64,000 nt of DNA from Flavobacterium sp. JAS (GTDB taxonomy: Bacteria; Bacteroidota; Bacteroidia; Flavobacteriales; Flavobacteriaceae): NCBI RefSeq assembly GCF_020991455.1, contig NZ_JAJMOX010000008.1:285538-349537 (forward strand), written 5' to 3'. The translations under genes and the position numbers were made by a program. Position 1 is the stretch's first letter; every line of letters begins with the position of its first letter. Positions 25,016 through 35,053 of this stretch are shown piece by piece. The notes under the pieces were generated by a model. The model saw only the letters and a list, made by a program, of their open reading frames with translations. It was not told where the DNA came from and searched no databases.

Positions 25016-25789
25016 GTGAAAAAACTATTCAAACTAGTATTAAATACAATCCCGCGTCCATTATTAATTCGTTTAAGTTATGTGGCACGTCCAATTTTGG
25101 CACTTTCATTAAAAGGAAGTCGATTTACTGACCCAATTGACGGGAGAAGTTTCAGATCGTTTTTGCCGTATGGATATGGAAAACAACGTAACAATGTGCT
25201 TTCGCCAAGTACACTTTCGTTAGAAAGACACCGTTTACTTTGGTTGTATTTAAACGATCAGACTGATTTTTTTACAGCACCAAAAAAAGTACTTCATTTT
25301 GCTCCGGAACAAGCTTTTTATAAAAGATTCCGCAAGCAGAAAAATCTTGATTATACTACAACTGATTTATTTTCGCCTTTGGCAGATGTAAAAGCAGACA
25401 TTTGTAATTTGCCTTTCAAAGACAATGAATACGATGTTATTTTATGTAATCATGTTCTAGAACATATTCCGGACGATACAAAAGCAATGCAGGAATTGTT
25501 TCGTGTATTGAAACCGGGTGGAATGGCAATTTTGCAAATTCCACAGGATTTATCTAGAGCTGTAACTTTTGCTGATGATACTATCACAGATCAAAAAGAA
25601 CGCGCTAAGATTTTTGGACAATACGATCACGTTCGTATTTATGGCCGTGATTATTTTGATAAACTAAGAAGCATTGGTTTTATCGTAATCGAAGAAGATT
25701 ATACGAATAAAATCTCTCCTGAATTGGTTGAGAAATATTGCTTAGCAAAAGGTGAAATTATTCCGCTTTGTTTTAAACAAGAAAACTAA
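25016..25789 (+). CDS. class I SAM-dependent methyltransferase (GTG start)
   Basis: The 257-residue protein has a methyltransferase type-11 core. The motif I region is degenerate (KVLHFAPEQAFYKRF, lacking the usual GxGxG), while YDVILCNHVLEHIPDD (motif with Asp/His) and the post-motif LKPGGMAILQIP are clear. The start is GTG at 25016, the only suitable codon, 27 bases after map. An N-terminal amphipathic stretch (residues 1-35) may contact a membrane. Substrate unknown. The weak motif I is worth noting but is shared by some families in this group. Confidence 0.85.
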   Translation: MKKLFKLVLNTIPRPLLIRLSYVARPILALSLKGSRFTDPIDGRSFRSFLPYGYGKQRNNVLSPSTLSLERHRLLWLYLNDQTDFFTAPKKVLHFAPEQAFYKRFRKQKNLDYTTTDLFSPLADVKADICNLPFKDNEYDVILCNHVLEHIPDDTKAMQELFRVLKPGGMAILQIPQDLSRAVTFADDTITDQKERAKIFGQYDHVRIYGRDYFDKLRSIGFIVIEEDYTNKISPELVEKYCLAKGEIIPLCFKQEN

Positions 25790-25901
25790 ACAGTTTTTTT
25801 ACCATATAAATTCCTTTAAAAAGTTTTCAAAATAGCAATAATTTGAAAACTTTTTAAATTTTAGTCCACGCCCAAATCACAATTAAACTCAACCCCTAAT
25901 C

Positions 25902-28811
25902 TTGGAACTCTCAAAATCATTTCAATTTTGTTTTGACATCAGTTTTGAAAAAAATCTGAATATCTTTATCCCAACTGCTTACGTCATCGACAATACCGAT
26001 GATATTAAATATTTAGACAAAAAAGCAAGTACGGACGTACTGGAGAGTTTTGGAATCGCTTTTGAAAATTTAGATTCTAGCACCAAAAAAATACTCACTG
26101 CTTGTGAATCTTTAAAGTCTGATTTTATTTTCAAAAAATTCAGTGCCAAAATCAAATCGGCAAAAACAATTGCTGATTTGCAAAAAGACTCCAAAATTGA
26201 ATTTGCCATTCGTCAGCATTTAAAATTTAACTTAGAATCCTTTTACAATCTAATTGTAAAAGAACAATATCCGTTATCTGCTAATATGAGTGCCGAAAAG
26301 GATTTTTATCGTTGGAGAGTCGATACAACTTCGTTAGATTTTGAACCTCAAATTCAATTTGACAAACATAAAGAAGGAATTACTTATACCCTATCTTTAA
26401 AAGAAAACGAAACTTCATTTTTACCAATGGATAAAAGTGTCGATATTCTTTTGGACGAACCGGGCTGGTTAATTGTCGATAAAAAATTAGGACAGCTAAA
26501 AGATCTTAATTCTAAGAAACTTTCGCCTTTTTTAAAGAAGAAATCAATCGAAATACCTTCGAAATTAGTTGACAATTATTTTAAGAATTTCATTCCTGAA
26601 ATAGCCAAAAAAATAGACATTGACGCGACCGGTTTCGAAATTAAACTTCGGGACAAAATCATTTCGTGTACGATTCAGCCCGTTTATGATTTCTTTAAAA
26701 GCTGTTATTATCTCAACCTTTATTTTGATTATAACGGCTATATATTTGACGCCAGTAAAACTAAAAAAACACATTCGTTTGTTGATTTTGGTCTTATAAA
26801 TGAACCAAAAATAATTCAGTTTAAACGAAGTTCTGATGAAAATTCATATACAAATAAATTACAGGAAATTGGTTTAATAAAAGTCAAAAACGAATTGTTC
26901 GGATTAAATTCAGATAATGAAATTCATGATCCTTATACCAATATTCAATTTATTATTGATCGTAAAGAAGAACTGGAAAGTTTAGGATTTACGATTGAAA
27001 ATCTGAAACTGGAAAGCAAAGAAATCATTACAGAAAATCATACTGTTGCAACTTCAAAAGGAGAAACAAAAGAAGATTGGTTTGATATTAAAATAATTAT
27101 TTCTGTTGGAACATATAAAATTAATTTCAGCGAGATTATTCCGAATATAAAAAGCAAGGAAAGACTCTTTTTACTGCCTGATGGAAACTATTTTCTGATT
27201 CCTTTAGAATGGCTTAGTAAATATAGTTCACTGGCAAAATTGGCTAAAACCGAAGATGGAAATCTGCTTTTACGTAAAACTAATTTTGCGGCTTTGGATG
27301 CGATTCCGGAAATCAAAGACGATGTAAATCCAATTCTCCAAGCTGAATATGTGTCTTCTGATTTATTAAAAGCAACTTTGCGACCTTATCAAATTGATGG
27401 AGTAAAATGGCTTTTGAGTCATTTTAATTCAAATCTAGGCGCTTGTTTGGCTGATGATATGGGACTTGGTAAGACTTTACAAACCTTAGCCGTTCTGGTT
27501 GCCGTACAGGAACAATTAGGTTTTACAACGAAAACAACCAATTTTGATTTGTTTCAAAACGAAACTACAATCGAAAAAGAACCTTTAAAAACGTTAATTG
27601 TTTTACCGTCTTCATTGGTTTTTAACTGGTATAACGAAGCTGCAAAATTTACACCGCATTTTTCGAAAATGCAATATGTTGGAAACGATAGAAAGCAATT
27701 ACAGAATCGCTTAGAAACATCAGATTTAATTTTCACGAGTTACAGCATTGTTCATCGTGATATTTCCATTTTAGAAAAATATAATTTCCGTTATTTAATT
27801 TTGGACGAAAGTCAATACATTAAAAATAAAGATTCTAAGATTTTTAAAGCCATAAATAAAATCAATGTCTCTCATAAAATCGCTTTAAGTGGTACGCCAA
27901 TCGAAAACTCTTTGGACGATTTATGGTCGCAAATGCAGTTTATAAATCCTGATATTTTGGGTACTTATGCTTTTTTTGCCGAGAATTTTAAAATTCCGAT
28001 CGAGAAAAAGCAAGACGAAAACAGCTTATTAGAATTAAAAAATCTTATTCAGCCTTATATCTTAAGAAGAACAAAAGAGCAGGTTTTAAAAGATTTACCG
28101 GAATTAACAGAGCAGATTTACTATTGTGATATGGATCCTGAACAGGAAAAATTATATGAAAAAGAGAAATCTAAAGCTCGTAATTTTTTACTAAAAACTG
28201 ACGGTTCAAGTCCTGACAAAATCAGCATTATCAATACTTTGATGAAGTTAAGACAGTTGAGTAATCACCCGAAAATGGTCGATCAGGAATCTGAAATTGA
28301 TTCCGGAAAATATATTGCGGTTACTAATTATCTTGAAACTTTAGTAAAAGGAAAACAAAAAACCATCATTTTCAGTTCGTTTGTTACTAATTTGAGTTTT
28401 TATACCGATTGGTGTAAGGAAAACAAAATAGCGTATTGTGAAATTACAGGCGAAACTCCTGCGAAGAAAAGAGAACAGCAGATAAATTTATTTCAGGAAA
28501 AAGAAGAGCCTTTGTTGTTTTTTATTTCACTAAAAGCCGGTGGCGTTGGATTGAATATTACCAAAGCTTCTTATGTTTTGTTTTTAGATCCCTGGTGGAA
28601 TCCTTTTGCTGAAAAGCAAGGAGTTGGAAGAGCGCACCGAATTGGACAATTAAATAAAGTAAATGTGATTCGGTTTATTTCGAAAAATACTGTGGAAGAA
28701 AAAATCATTAAACTTCAGGAAAACAAAAAGCTGTTATCTGATTCACTTTTAGAAGAAAGTTTTGTCAATGACGAAATCGAAGTTAATCTAGAATACATCT
28801 TGGGTTCTTAA
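25902..28811 (+). CDS. SNF2-family DEAD/DEAH helicase (TTG start)
   Basis: The 969-residue protein is a Swi2/Snf2 ATPase. Residues about 495-700 form the first RecA lobe: Walker A DDMGLGKT (Lys524), motif II DESQ (635-638) and SGTPIENSL. Residues about 790-960 form the second lobe, with GGVGLNIT, DPWWNPF and the arginine-finger segment GVGRAHRIGQ. The N-terminal 480 residues lack a recognised domain. No ATG precedes the conserved region, so the TTG at 25902 is the likely start. It should be a DNA translocase; partners are unknown. Confidence 0.88.
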   Translation: MELSKSFQFCFDISFEKNLNIFIPTAYVIDNTDDIKYLDKKASTDVLESFGIAFENLDSSTKKILTACESLKSDFIFKKFSAKIKSAKTIADLQKDSKIEFAIRQHLKFNLESFYNLIVKEQYPLSANMSAEKDFYRWRVDTTSLDFEPQIQFDKHKEGITYTLSLKENETSFLPMDKSVDILLDEPGWLIVDKKLGQLKDLNSKKLSPFLKKKSIEIPSKLVDNYFKNFIPEIAKKIDIDATGFEIKLRDKIISCTIQPVYDFFKSCYYLNLYFDYNGYIFDASKTKKTHSFVDFGLINEPKIIQFKRSSDENSYTNKLQEIGLIKVKNELFGLNSDNEIHDPYTNIQFIIDRKEELESLGFTIENLKLESKEIITENHTVATSKGETKEDWFDIKIIISVGTYKINFSEIIPNIKSKERLFLLPDGNYFLIPLEWLSKYSSLAKLAKTEDGNLLLRKTNFAALDAIPEIKDDVNPILQAEYVSSDLLKATLRPYQIDGVKWLLSHFNSNLGACLADDMGLGKTLQTLAVLVAVQEQLGFTTKTTNFDLFQNETTIEKEPLKTLIVLPSSLVFNWYNEAAKFTPHFSKMQYVGNDRKQLQNRLETSDLIFTSYSIVHRDISILEKYNFRYLILDESQYIKNKDSKIFKAINKINVSHKIALSGTPIENSLDDLWSQMQFINPDILGTYAFFAENFKIPIEKKQDENSLLELKNLIQPYILRRTKEQVLKDLPELTEQIYYCDMDPEQEKLYEKEKSKARNFLLKTDGSSPDKISIINTLMKLRQLSNHPKMVDQESEIDSGKYIAVTNYLETLVKGKQKTIIFSSFVTNLSFYTDWCKENKIAYCEITGETPAKKREQQINLFQEKEEPLLFFISLKAGGVGLNITKASYVLFLDPWWNPFAEKQGVGRAHRIGQLNKVNVIRFISKNTVEEKIIKLQENKKLLSDSLLEESFVNDEIEVNLEYILGS

Positions 28812-28889
28812 CAACTTGTTTTCAAAACCAATAAATTGGCATCATATTCGTTATATAAAATTGTTATATTTACAATCTTACAACGTAAT

Positions 28890-30155
28890 ATGATGCCAAA
28901 ATTTTTATTTAGAAATCTCCTTCTGCTTTTTATTTTTGCTTCTGCGACAGCTCAGGAAGTACAAACCGAAGTAGTTCCTCCATACAATATCAAAACTGTT
29001 TCTTTTATTCAGGGCGGTAATAATGTTGTTCCGATATTTCAATTGGGCGATACTTTTCAATTTCAATTTGATGATTTATTTGGTAATGAAGCTAATTACT
29101 ATTTTGAAGTAACACATTGTGATTACAATTGGGTTCCAACTGATATTCCAAAAACAGATTATATAAGAGGTTTCGATAATCAGAGAATTACAGATTACTC
29201 GAATTCATTCAACACCCTTCAGGTTTTCTCTCATTATCGACTTCCTTTTCCAAATCAGTTTACTACTGAATTGAGGATTTCAGGAAACTATATTTTGAAG
29301 ATTCTTAATGAAGACAGAGAAGTTGTTTTTTCGAGAAAGTTTATTTTGTACGAAGATCATTCGACCGTAACGGCTCAGGTAAAAAGAAGCCGCGATGTTA
29401 CGAATATAGACTACAAACAAAATCTGGATTTTGCAGTATTGTCAAACGACATTGTTTTTCAGACTCCATTACAAAACGTAAAAGTTCTTTTATTACAAAA
29501 CGGGAATTTTAATACCGCTATTAAAAACATTCCACCACAATATACAATCGGAAATCAACTAGTATATAAATATAATAAAGAAACCCAGTTTTGGGGCGGA
29601 AACGAATTTTTATATTTTGAGAATAAAGACATACGTGCCGGAAGTAATAACGTAGCAAGAGTTGGTGCAAATAATGACATCTACAATTCTTATTTGTACA
29701 CAAATCTGGCACGCGCCAATCAGATTTATACTTTAAATCAGGATGTGAACGGAAACTTTGTTGTCAAAAATATAAACGCCGCCAGTAACGAAATCGAAGC
29801 TGATTATGCCTGGGTTTATTTTAGCTTGTCTGCTCCTACTTTTAGATCATCAACCAAAGACATTTATATTACCGGAATGTTCAACAATTACAGCTTGTCG
29901 CCGGAATACAAAATGGATTATAATGCAGAAAAAGGATTATATGAAAAAGCGGTTATGATTAAGCAGGGTTTTACTAATTTTCAATACACAATTGCCGACA
30001 AAAAAGGTGCGATTGACAATGAAAATGCGATTGATGGAAATTTTTATCAAACTGAAAATGAGTACACCATACTAGTTTATTACAAAGAAACCTCTGATCG
30101 CTATCAAAGAGTTATCGGAAAAGGAAATGCAAACTCTATAAACATCATAAATTAA
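28890..30155 (+). CDS. type IX secretion system plug-domain protein (DUF5103)
   Basis: The 421-residue secreted protein has a signal peptide (MMPKFLFRNLLLLFIFASATAQ). It matches the DUF5103 family, now described as the plug protein of the type IX secretion translocon, which gates the SprA channel of the outer membrane. Diagnostic segments include the all-beta N-terminal domain (VSFIQGGNNVVPIFQLGDTFQFQFDDL) and YYFEVTHCDYNW. The start is one of two adjacent ATGs at 28890/28893; the in-frame TTG upstream lies in an AT-rich leader. Transcribed alone before apaG. Confidence 0.85.
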   Translation: MMPKFLFRNLLLLFIFASATAQEVQTEVVPPYNIKTVSFIQGGNNVVPIFQLGDTFQFQFDDLFGNEANYYFEVTHCDYNWVPTDIPKTDYIRGFDNQRITDYSNSFNTLQVFSHYRLPFPNQFTTELRISGNYILKILNEDREVVFSRKFILYEDHSTVTAQVKRSRDVTNIDYKQNLDFAVLSNDIVFQTPLQNVKVLLLQNGNFNTAIKNIPPQYTIGNQLVYKYNKETQFWGGNEFLYFENKDIRAGSNNVARVGANNDIYNSYLYTNLARANQIYTLNQDVNGNFVVKNINAASNEIEADYAWVYFSLSAPTFRSSTKDIYITGMFNNYSLSPEYKMDYNAEKGLYEKAVMIKQGFTNFQYTIADKKGAIDNENAIDGNFYQTENEYTILVYYKETSDRYQRVIGKGNANSINIIN

Positions 30156-30215
30156 AACATTGCTCCTCATTCATTAAAACATTGTTAAGGTTTCGGGCGG
30201 AATGATTTTTTTTTG

Positions 30216-30223
30216 TAGATTTG
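30216..30223 (+). promoter_or_regulatory. -7 element TAGATTTG of apaG
   Basis: TAGATTTG matches TAnnTTTG and lies 33 bases upstream of the apaG ATG at 30257. Confidence 0.5.
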
Positions 30224-30256
30224 CACATATAACGCACACATATATACTACTTTAGT

Positions 30257-30643
30257 ATGGTTTCTCAAATTACAAGAGGCATAAAAATATCTGTTTTGAC
30301 TAGTTTTGAAGGTACTTACTTCAAGAACTACAAGATTCATTTTGCCTTTAGTTATGTTGTTACAATCGAAAATCACAGCAAAGATTCTGTTCAGTTGACT
30401 TCTCGTCACTGGGAAATTTTCGACTCTCTAAACGATTTAGAAGTTGTTGACGGAGAAGGCGTTATCGGAAAAAAACCAGTTTTAAAACCTGGAGAAAATC
30501 ACACTTATAGTTCTGGTTGTTTGCTATCATCTCCTTATGGAGCGATGAAAGGTCATTTTAATATGATCAATTTTACTACAACAAAAACATTCAAAGTTAT
30601 TGTTCCAACTTTTAGAATGTGTGCTCCTTTTGCCTTAAACTAA
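30257..30643 (+). CDS. apaG: ApaG protein
   Basis: The 128-residue protein is a single ApaG-type beta-sandwich. Diagnostic stretches are YVVTIENHSKDSVQLTSRHW, the Gly-rich VVDGEGVIGKKPVLKPGE and YSSGCLLSSPYGAMKGHF. ApaG is a small fibronectin-III-like protein linked in other bacteria to cobalt/magnesium homeostasis and to diadenosine-tetraphosphate levels, but its biochemical role is unsettled. It has its own -7 box and is followed by the pruA gene. Confidence 0.93.
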   Translation: MVSQITRGIKISVLTSFEGTYFKNYKIHFAFSYVVTIENHSKDSVQLTSRHWEIFDSLNDLEVVDGEGVIGKKPVLKPGENHTYSSGCLLSSPYGAMKGHFNMINFTTTKTFKVIVPTFRMCAPFALN

Positions 30644-30690
30644 ATTATAGTTTAAAAACTGCATTTTTTATCGTTATCTAAATCATAAAT

Positions 30691-30724
30691 TTGTCAAATT
30701 ATTAATTTATCCTTTGTACTTTTG
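30691..30724 (+). promoter_or_regulatory. promoter of pruA
   Basis: TTG (30691-30693) and TACTTTTG (30717-30724) are separated by 23 bases, fitting the Bacteroidota TTG-N17-23-TAnnTTTG consensus, 73 bases upstream of the ATG. Confidence 0.65.
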
Positions 30725-30797
30725 TGCAACGTTAGATTATTCGTAACAATCAAATCGTCTAACGCCTAAATTGTCTAATTATCTAATTTTAAATAAC

Positions 30798-32423
30798 ATG
30801 CTAAAAGGATTCTTTCATGTACCAAAAGCGGTAAACGAACCGGTAAAAGGCTACGCACCTAACTCACCAGAAAAAGCAGCTGTTCAGGCGGCTTATACCA
30901 CAATGTGGAATTCTAAAATTGACGTTCCTTTATATATCGGAAGCGAAGAGATCAGAACTGGAAATACAAGAACAATGTCAGCTCCACACGATCACAAACA
31001 TATCGTTGGAACTTATCATTTAGCTGAAAAACAACATATCGAAAAAGCAATTGCTAATGCTCTTGAATCAAGAAAAGCATGGGCAAATATGGCATGGGAA
31101 CAACGTGCTGCTATTTTCTTAAAAGCTGCTGAACTTATCGCAGGTCCATACAGAGCTCGTATTAACGCAGCTACAATGATTGGACAATCTAAAAATATTC
31201 ACCAGGCAGAAATTGATGCTTCTTGCGAATTAATTGACTTTTTACGTTACAACGTAGAATTCATGACGCAAATTTATAACGATCAGCCAAAATCAGATTC
31301 TACAACTTGGAATCGTTTAGAATACAGACCTCTTGAAGGGTTTGTTTACGCTATTACTCCTTTCAACTTTACTGCTATTGCTGCAAATCTTCCTGCAAGT
31401 GCTGCAATGATGGGTAACGTTGTGATCTGGAAACCAAGTGATAGCCAGGTTTTCTCTACACAAATTATCATTGAAGTTTTCAAAGAAGCTGGTGTTCCTG
31501 ATGGAGTTATCAATGTTGTTTTTGGAGACGCTTTAATGATTACTGATACTGTTTTAGCAAGTCGTGATTTCGCTGGAGTTCACTTTACAGGATCAACTCA
31601 TGTATTTAAAGATATCTGGGCTAAAATTGGTGCAAACATTCACCATTACAAAACGTATCCAAGAATCGTTGGAGAAACTGGTGGTAAAGATTTTATCATT
31701 GCACACCCAAGTGCTAACGTAAAACAAGTGGCTACAGGAATTGTTCGTGGAGCATTTGAATTTCAAGGGCAAAAATGTTCTGCGGCTTCAAGAGCTTATA
31801 TCCCACAAAGTTTATGGCCAGCTGTAAAAGAACAATTAATTGCTGATGTAAAATCTATGAAAATGGGTTCTCCGGAAGATTTCGGAAACTTCATCACTGC
31901 AGTTATTCACGAAGGTTCTTTTGATAAATTAGCTAGTTATATCGACCAGGCTAAAAAAGATGCTGACGCTGAAATTATTGTTGGAGGAAATTACGATAAA
32001 TCAGTTGGATACTTTATTGAGCCAACAGTTATTGTAACTACAAACCCAAAATATACTACAATGGAAACCGAATTATTCGGACCGGTAATTACTATTTATG
32101 TTTATGAAGATGCTAAATGGGAAGAAACTTTAGAATTAGTTGATACTACTTCTGAGTATGCTTTGACAGGAGCTGTATTTAGCCAGGATCGTTATGCTAT
32201 TGAAGTAGCAACTACGAAATTGCAAAATGCTGCAGGTAACTTCTACATCAACGATAAACCAACAGGAGCTGTTGTAGGAATGCAGCCTTTTGGTGGAGCA
32301 AGAGCTTCAGGAACTAACGATAAAGCTGGTTCTGCATTGAACTTATTACGTTGGGCTTCTCCTAGAACTATCAAAGAAACTTTTGTAACTCCAGAAGATT
32401 ACAGATACCCGTTTTTAGGATAA
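30798..32423 (+). CDS. pruA: L-glutamate gamma-semialdehyde dehydrogenase
   Basis: The 541-residue aldehyde dehydrogenase carries out the second step of proline degradation, oxidising glutamate semialdehyde (from 1-pyrroline-5-carboxylate) to glutamate with NAD. The active site is clear: Glu293 (VGETGGKD) and catalytic Cys327 (FQGQKCSAASRAYIP); FTGSTHVF is the NAD-binding region. MQPFGGARASGTNDKAG near the C-terminus is typical of the long single-domain P5C dehydrogenases. The start is the ATG of MLKGFFHVP at 30798; nine upstream codons are leader. No proline dehydrogenase gene is in view. Confidence 0.95.
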   Translation: MLKGFFHVPKAVNEPVKGYAPNSPEKAAVQAAYTTMWNSKIDVPLYIGSEEIRTGNTRTMSAPHDHKHIVGTYHLAEKQHIEKAIANALESRKAWANMAWEQRAAIFLKAAELIAGPYRARINAATMIGQSKNIHQAEIDASCELIDFLRYNVEFMTQIYNDQPKSDSTTWNRLEYRPLEGFVYAITPFNFTAIAANLPASAAMMGNVVIWKPSDSQVFSTQIIIEVFKEAGVPDGVINVVFGDALMITDTVLASRDFAGVHFTGSTHVFKDIWAKIGANIHHYKTYPRIVGETGGKDFIIAHPSANVKQVATGIVRGAFEFQGQKCSAASRAYIPQSLWPAVKEQLIADVKSMKMGSPEDFGNFITAVIHEGSFDKLASYIDQAKKDADAEIIVGGNYDKSVGYFIEPTVIVTTNPKYTTMETELFGPVITIYVYEDAKWEETLELVDTTSEYALTGAVFSQDRYAIEVATTKLQNAAGNFYINDKPTGAVVGMQPFGGARASGTNDKAGSALNLLRWASPRTIKETFVTPEDYRYPFLG

Positions 32424-32480
32424 TTTTTTAGTTTCAAGTTTCAAAGTTTCAGGTTTCAAGTTAGAAACTTTGTCAATATA

Positions 32481-32514
32481 AAAAGCCGAATCTTTTAATT
32501 AAGATTCGGCTTTT
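32481..32514. terminator. bidirectional terminator between pruA and the SMP-30-like gene
   Basis: AAAAGCCGAATCTT and AAGATTCGGCTTTT form a perfect 14-bp stem with a 6-base loop. It lies between convergent genes ending at 32423 and 32596. Confidence 0.85.
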
Positions 32515-32595
32515 GCTTTATAATATGATTTATTTATTGTCTATAATGTAATCATTAACCTCTAAAGCATTTTGAGTATTTTTTTTCTTTAAAAT

Positions 32596-33678
32596 CTATA
32601 ATTCAAAACTCGAAATAGTATGAAAACTATCTGCTTCTTTATTTTTTTCTCCTTCAAAAGTATCATAATTCACAACCAGCAATTTTCCTTTGTAGACAAT
32701 AGTTTCACAAGGATTATCTAATTGTCCGTCGGAACCGTTTGCGTTTTCATTTTCCCAAACCAATGAAATTGTATTGGTATCTAAATTCAGCTGATGCACA
32801 CTATTATTTTCATAATTGGCTATAAAAATGGAGTTTCTTTTTTCGTCGTAAAAAAAGCCATCACAACATTTTAATTTATCGGAATCAAAAACAACCTTTT
32901 TAGATTTCAATTTTCCATCTGCAAAAAACTCCATTTTAGTAATCACGCCATCGCCAAAGTTTCCGGCGTATAAATTTCCTTTTTTATCAAAAGCAATTCC
33001 ATCAATTCCGATAGATCTCTTGGTAACTTCAGGCTTTAAAGTAAAAGTGGCAATTAGATAATCTTTCTTATTTGACGGATTCAAAACGATATTTTTCTTG
33101 TTTAATTCTTCCAATGAAAAACTATAAATACCGCTTTCTCTTCTGTTTTCAAACAAAGCATCAGTTATATAAACTCTGTTTTTAGACCATCTTACCGCTT
33201 CTCCAAAATTAAATCCTTCGGCCAAAACCTCCGCATTTATTGGTTTTCCGTCTTTTACAATAACTCTGATTAATCTGGAGAAATTCTCATTTCTGGTAAA
33301 AAACTGATTGTCCATTATATATAAATTCCCATCAGGTCCAAATTCCATTCCCATTGGGTGTACTTTTTGTGTAACAGGATGCAATGGCAATTTGTCGAAC
33401 CAGGTTATAGGTTTATCATTTTTATCAAAAGTTAAAATTTTACTTCCATACTTTTCAAATGAAATTGGGTTTGTAATAGCCAGAAACAAATTTCCTTTTT
33501 TATCCAGAGCCATTCCGTCTGGAGTTTGGCAAGTTTCACCTAAGTCTGCAAACAAAGTAGGCTTGATTACTTTAGAAGTTTCATTATATTTAATTTCTTG
33601 TTTGTTTTCTTGAGAAAATAAATTTGAAGTACTCATTAAAATCAGAATACCGATTGCGTTTTTAATTATTCTTTTCAT
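32596..33678 (-). CDS. secreted SMP-30/gluconolactonase-like beta-propeller
   Basis: The 360-residue protein has a signal peptide (MKRIIKNAIGILILMSTSNL..., cleaved near LFSQ) and repeated propeller blades: PDGMALDKKGNLFLAI, MGMEFGPDGNLYIMDNQF, GIAFDKKGNLYAGNFGDG and FFYDEKRNSIFIANYENN. This is the SMP-30/NHL six-blade arrangement used by gluconolactonases and lactone- or sugar-binding proteins. Catalytic metal ligands cannot be placed with confidence. It is transcribed alone, with a 17-codon hydrophobic reading frame just upstream. Confidence 0.82.
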   Translation of the reverse strand: MKRIIKNAIGILILMSTSNLFSQENKQEIKYNETSKVIKPTLFADLGETCQTPDGMALDKKGNLFLAITNPISFEKYGSKILTFDKNDKPITWFDKLPLHPVTQKVHPMGMEFGPDGNLYIMDNQFFTRNENFSRLIRVIVKDGKPINAEVLAEGFNFGEAVRWSKNRVYITDALFENRRESGIYSFSLEELNKKNIVLNPSNKKDYLIATFTLKPEVTKRSIGIDGIAFDKKGNLYAGNFGDGVITKMEFFADGKLKSKKVVFDSDKLKCCDGFFYDEKRNSIFIANYENNSVHQLNLDTNTISLVWENENANGSDGQLDNPCETIVYKGKLLVVNYDTFEGEKNKEADSFHTISSFEL

Positions 33679-33714
33679 TTCGTTTTTAGGTTGGTTTATT
33701 ATTTTTAAGAGATT

Positions 33715-33768
33715 TTACTTTAGCATTTCACTTAGAAGCGCCACCAATACAAGGATAAGTTTGATCAT
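33715..33768 (-). CDS. possible 17-residue hydrophobic micropeptide
   Basis: A minus-strand ATG frame encodes MIKLILVLVALLSEMLK, which could form one short membrane helix. It lies between the SMP-30-like gene and the divergent sensor kinase gene in a 300-bp gap that is otherwise without recognisable genes. No promoter or ribosome site is clear, so it may be chance. Confidence 0.2.
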   Translation of the reverse strand: MIKLILVLVALLSEMLK

Positions 33769-33978
33769 AATTGCTTTTTAAGCGAATATAACTGGAAGAA
33801 GTTCTGAGAACTACAAGCGCAGTTGAAAAGGTCATTTTAGCATTCAAATAATGAATAATTCAATTCAATTGTGTTCGTATGCTGAAATGCTGTTTTTGAA
33901 AGCAAAAACTCATTATTTATAGCAACAAACAAAGCTTACTTCTATATTTTGCTATCTTGCCCCCAATTAAAATACCTT

Positions 33979-35031
33979 ATGAATTTCATCAAAAAACTGG
34001 ATTTAAAAAGAATTGCACTTCATTGTATCTACTGGATTTTCTTTTTATTCTTTTATATTTCCAATAAGTCTGATAATGAAAATTATTATGACTTTACATT
34101 TATTTACACCTTTAAAATTTTAGCACAAGCATCTGTTGGTTATGGCTTAATATATTGGATTATCCCAAACATATTAAACAAAAAAAGATACCTGCTTTTT
34201 ATTGTTTCGGCTCTAGGCTGGCTTTATTTTGTTTTTGCTCTTTTAATGATTTTAAAGTTTTATTATCTCGAACCAAAATTTCCGGATTTCTTTAAAGATT
34301 GGTTTGGACATAAGATGACAGTTCCTGAAAGACTGACTTCAGGAAAACTGATTTTAAGAGAATTTTCTTTTATTACTTATCCCGTTATTATCTTAGGTTT
34401 TATAAGTTTTAACCGCAAACAACAACGTCTATTAAAACTGGAAGAAGAAAAAAAATCAATGGAATTAAAGGTTTTAAAGAATCAATTAAATCCACATTTT
34501 TTGTTTAATACTTTAAATAATTTATACACTTTAACCTTAAAAAAAGATGATAAAGCGCCTGAAGTAATTGCTAAATTATCTGAAATTCTGGATTTTGTAT
34601 TATACCGTTGCAACGAAGATTATGTTTCGATCGAAAAAGAAATCGCCTTAATCGAAAATTATATTGCATTGGAAAAACTCCGCTATAGCGAAAACAGATT
34701 AAATATTTTATTTACTAAACACATTCAGTATAATCATAAAATTTCGCCATTAATTGTATTGACTTTTATAGAAAATGCCTTTAAACATGGGGTAATTAAT
34801 GAAACCGAAAAAGCAATAATTCGCTTGCATTTAGAAAGTAAAAAACAACAAATCATTTTTAGTATCGAAAACACAAAGCCTAAAAATGAATTTTCCCGAA
34901 TTTCGGATAAATCAAAAATTGGACTCGAAAATGTTCGAAAGCAACTTGATTTATTGTATCCAAAAAAACATCAATTAGAAATTGAGGAAACCCAGTATAA
35001 TTATACTGTCAAACTTTATCTTACTCTTTAA
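33979..35031 (+). CDS. LytS/YehU-type sensor histidine kinase
   Basis: The 350-residue protein has four membrane helices in residues 10-145 and a short coiled coil (RLLKLEEEKKSMELKVLKNQ). The cytosolic His_kinase domain follows with phospho-acceptor His173 in LNPHFLFNTLNNLYTL. The ATP-binding part includes FIENAFKHGV (N-box) and KIGLENVRKQL (G-box). This class signals to LytTR response regulators; one is encoded 1.2 kb downstream. No extracytoplasmic sensor domain is seen, so the membrane region may sense directly. The start is the ATG at 33979; upstream TTG lies in the promoter area. Confidence 0.9.
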   Translation: MNFIKKLDLKRIALHCIYWIFFLFFYISNKSDNENYYDFTFIYTFKILAQASVGYGLIYWIIPNILNKKRYLLFIVSALGWLYFVFALLMILKFYYLEPKFPDFFKDWFGHKMTVPERLTSGKLILREFSFITYPVIILGFISFNRKQQRLLKLEEEKKSMELKVLKNQLNPHFLFNTLNNLYTLTLKKDDKAPEVIAKLSEILDFVLYRCNEDYVSIEKEIALIENYIALEKLRYSENRLNILFTKHIQYNHKISPLIVLTFIENAFKHGVINETEKAIIRLHLESKKQQIIFSIENTKPKNEFSRISDKSKIGLENVRKQLDLLYPKKHQLEIEETQYNYTVKLYLTL

Positions 35032-35053
35032 ACCAAAACCACTATCTAATCTT

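Noticed and set aside
25016..25789. Weak motif I considered as evidence for an inactive methyltransferase
   Set aside because: The remaining motifs are intact, and related families also have a divergent first loop, so inactivation is not supported.
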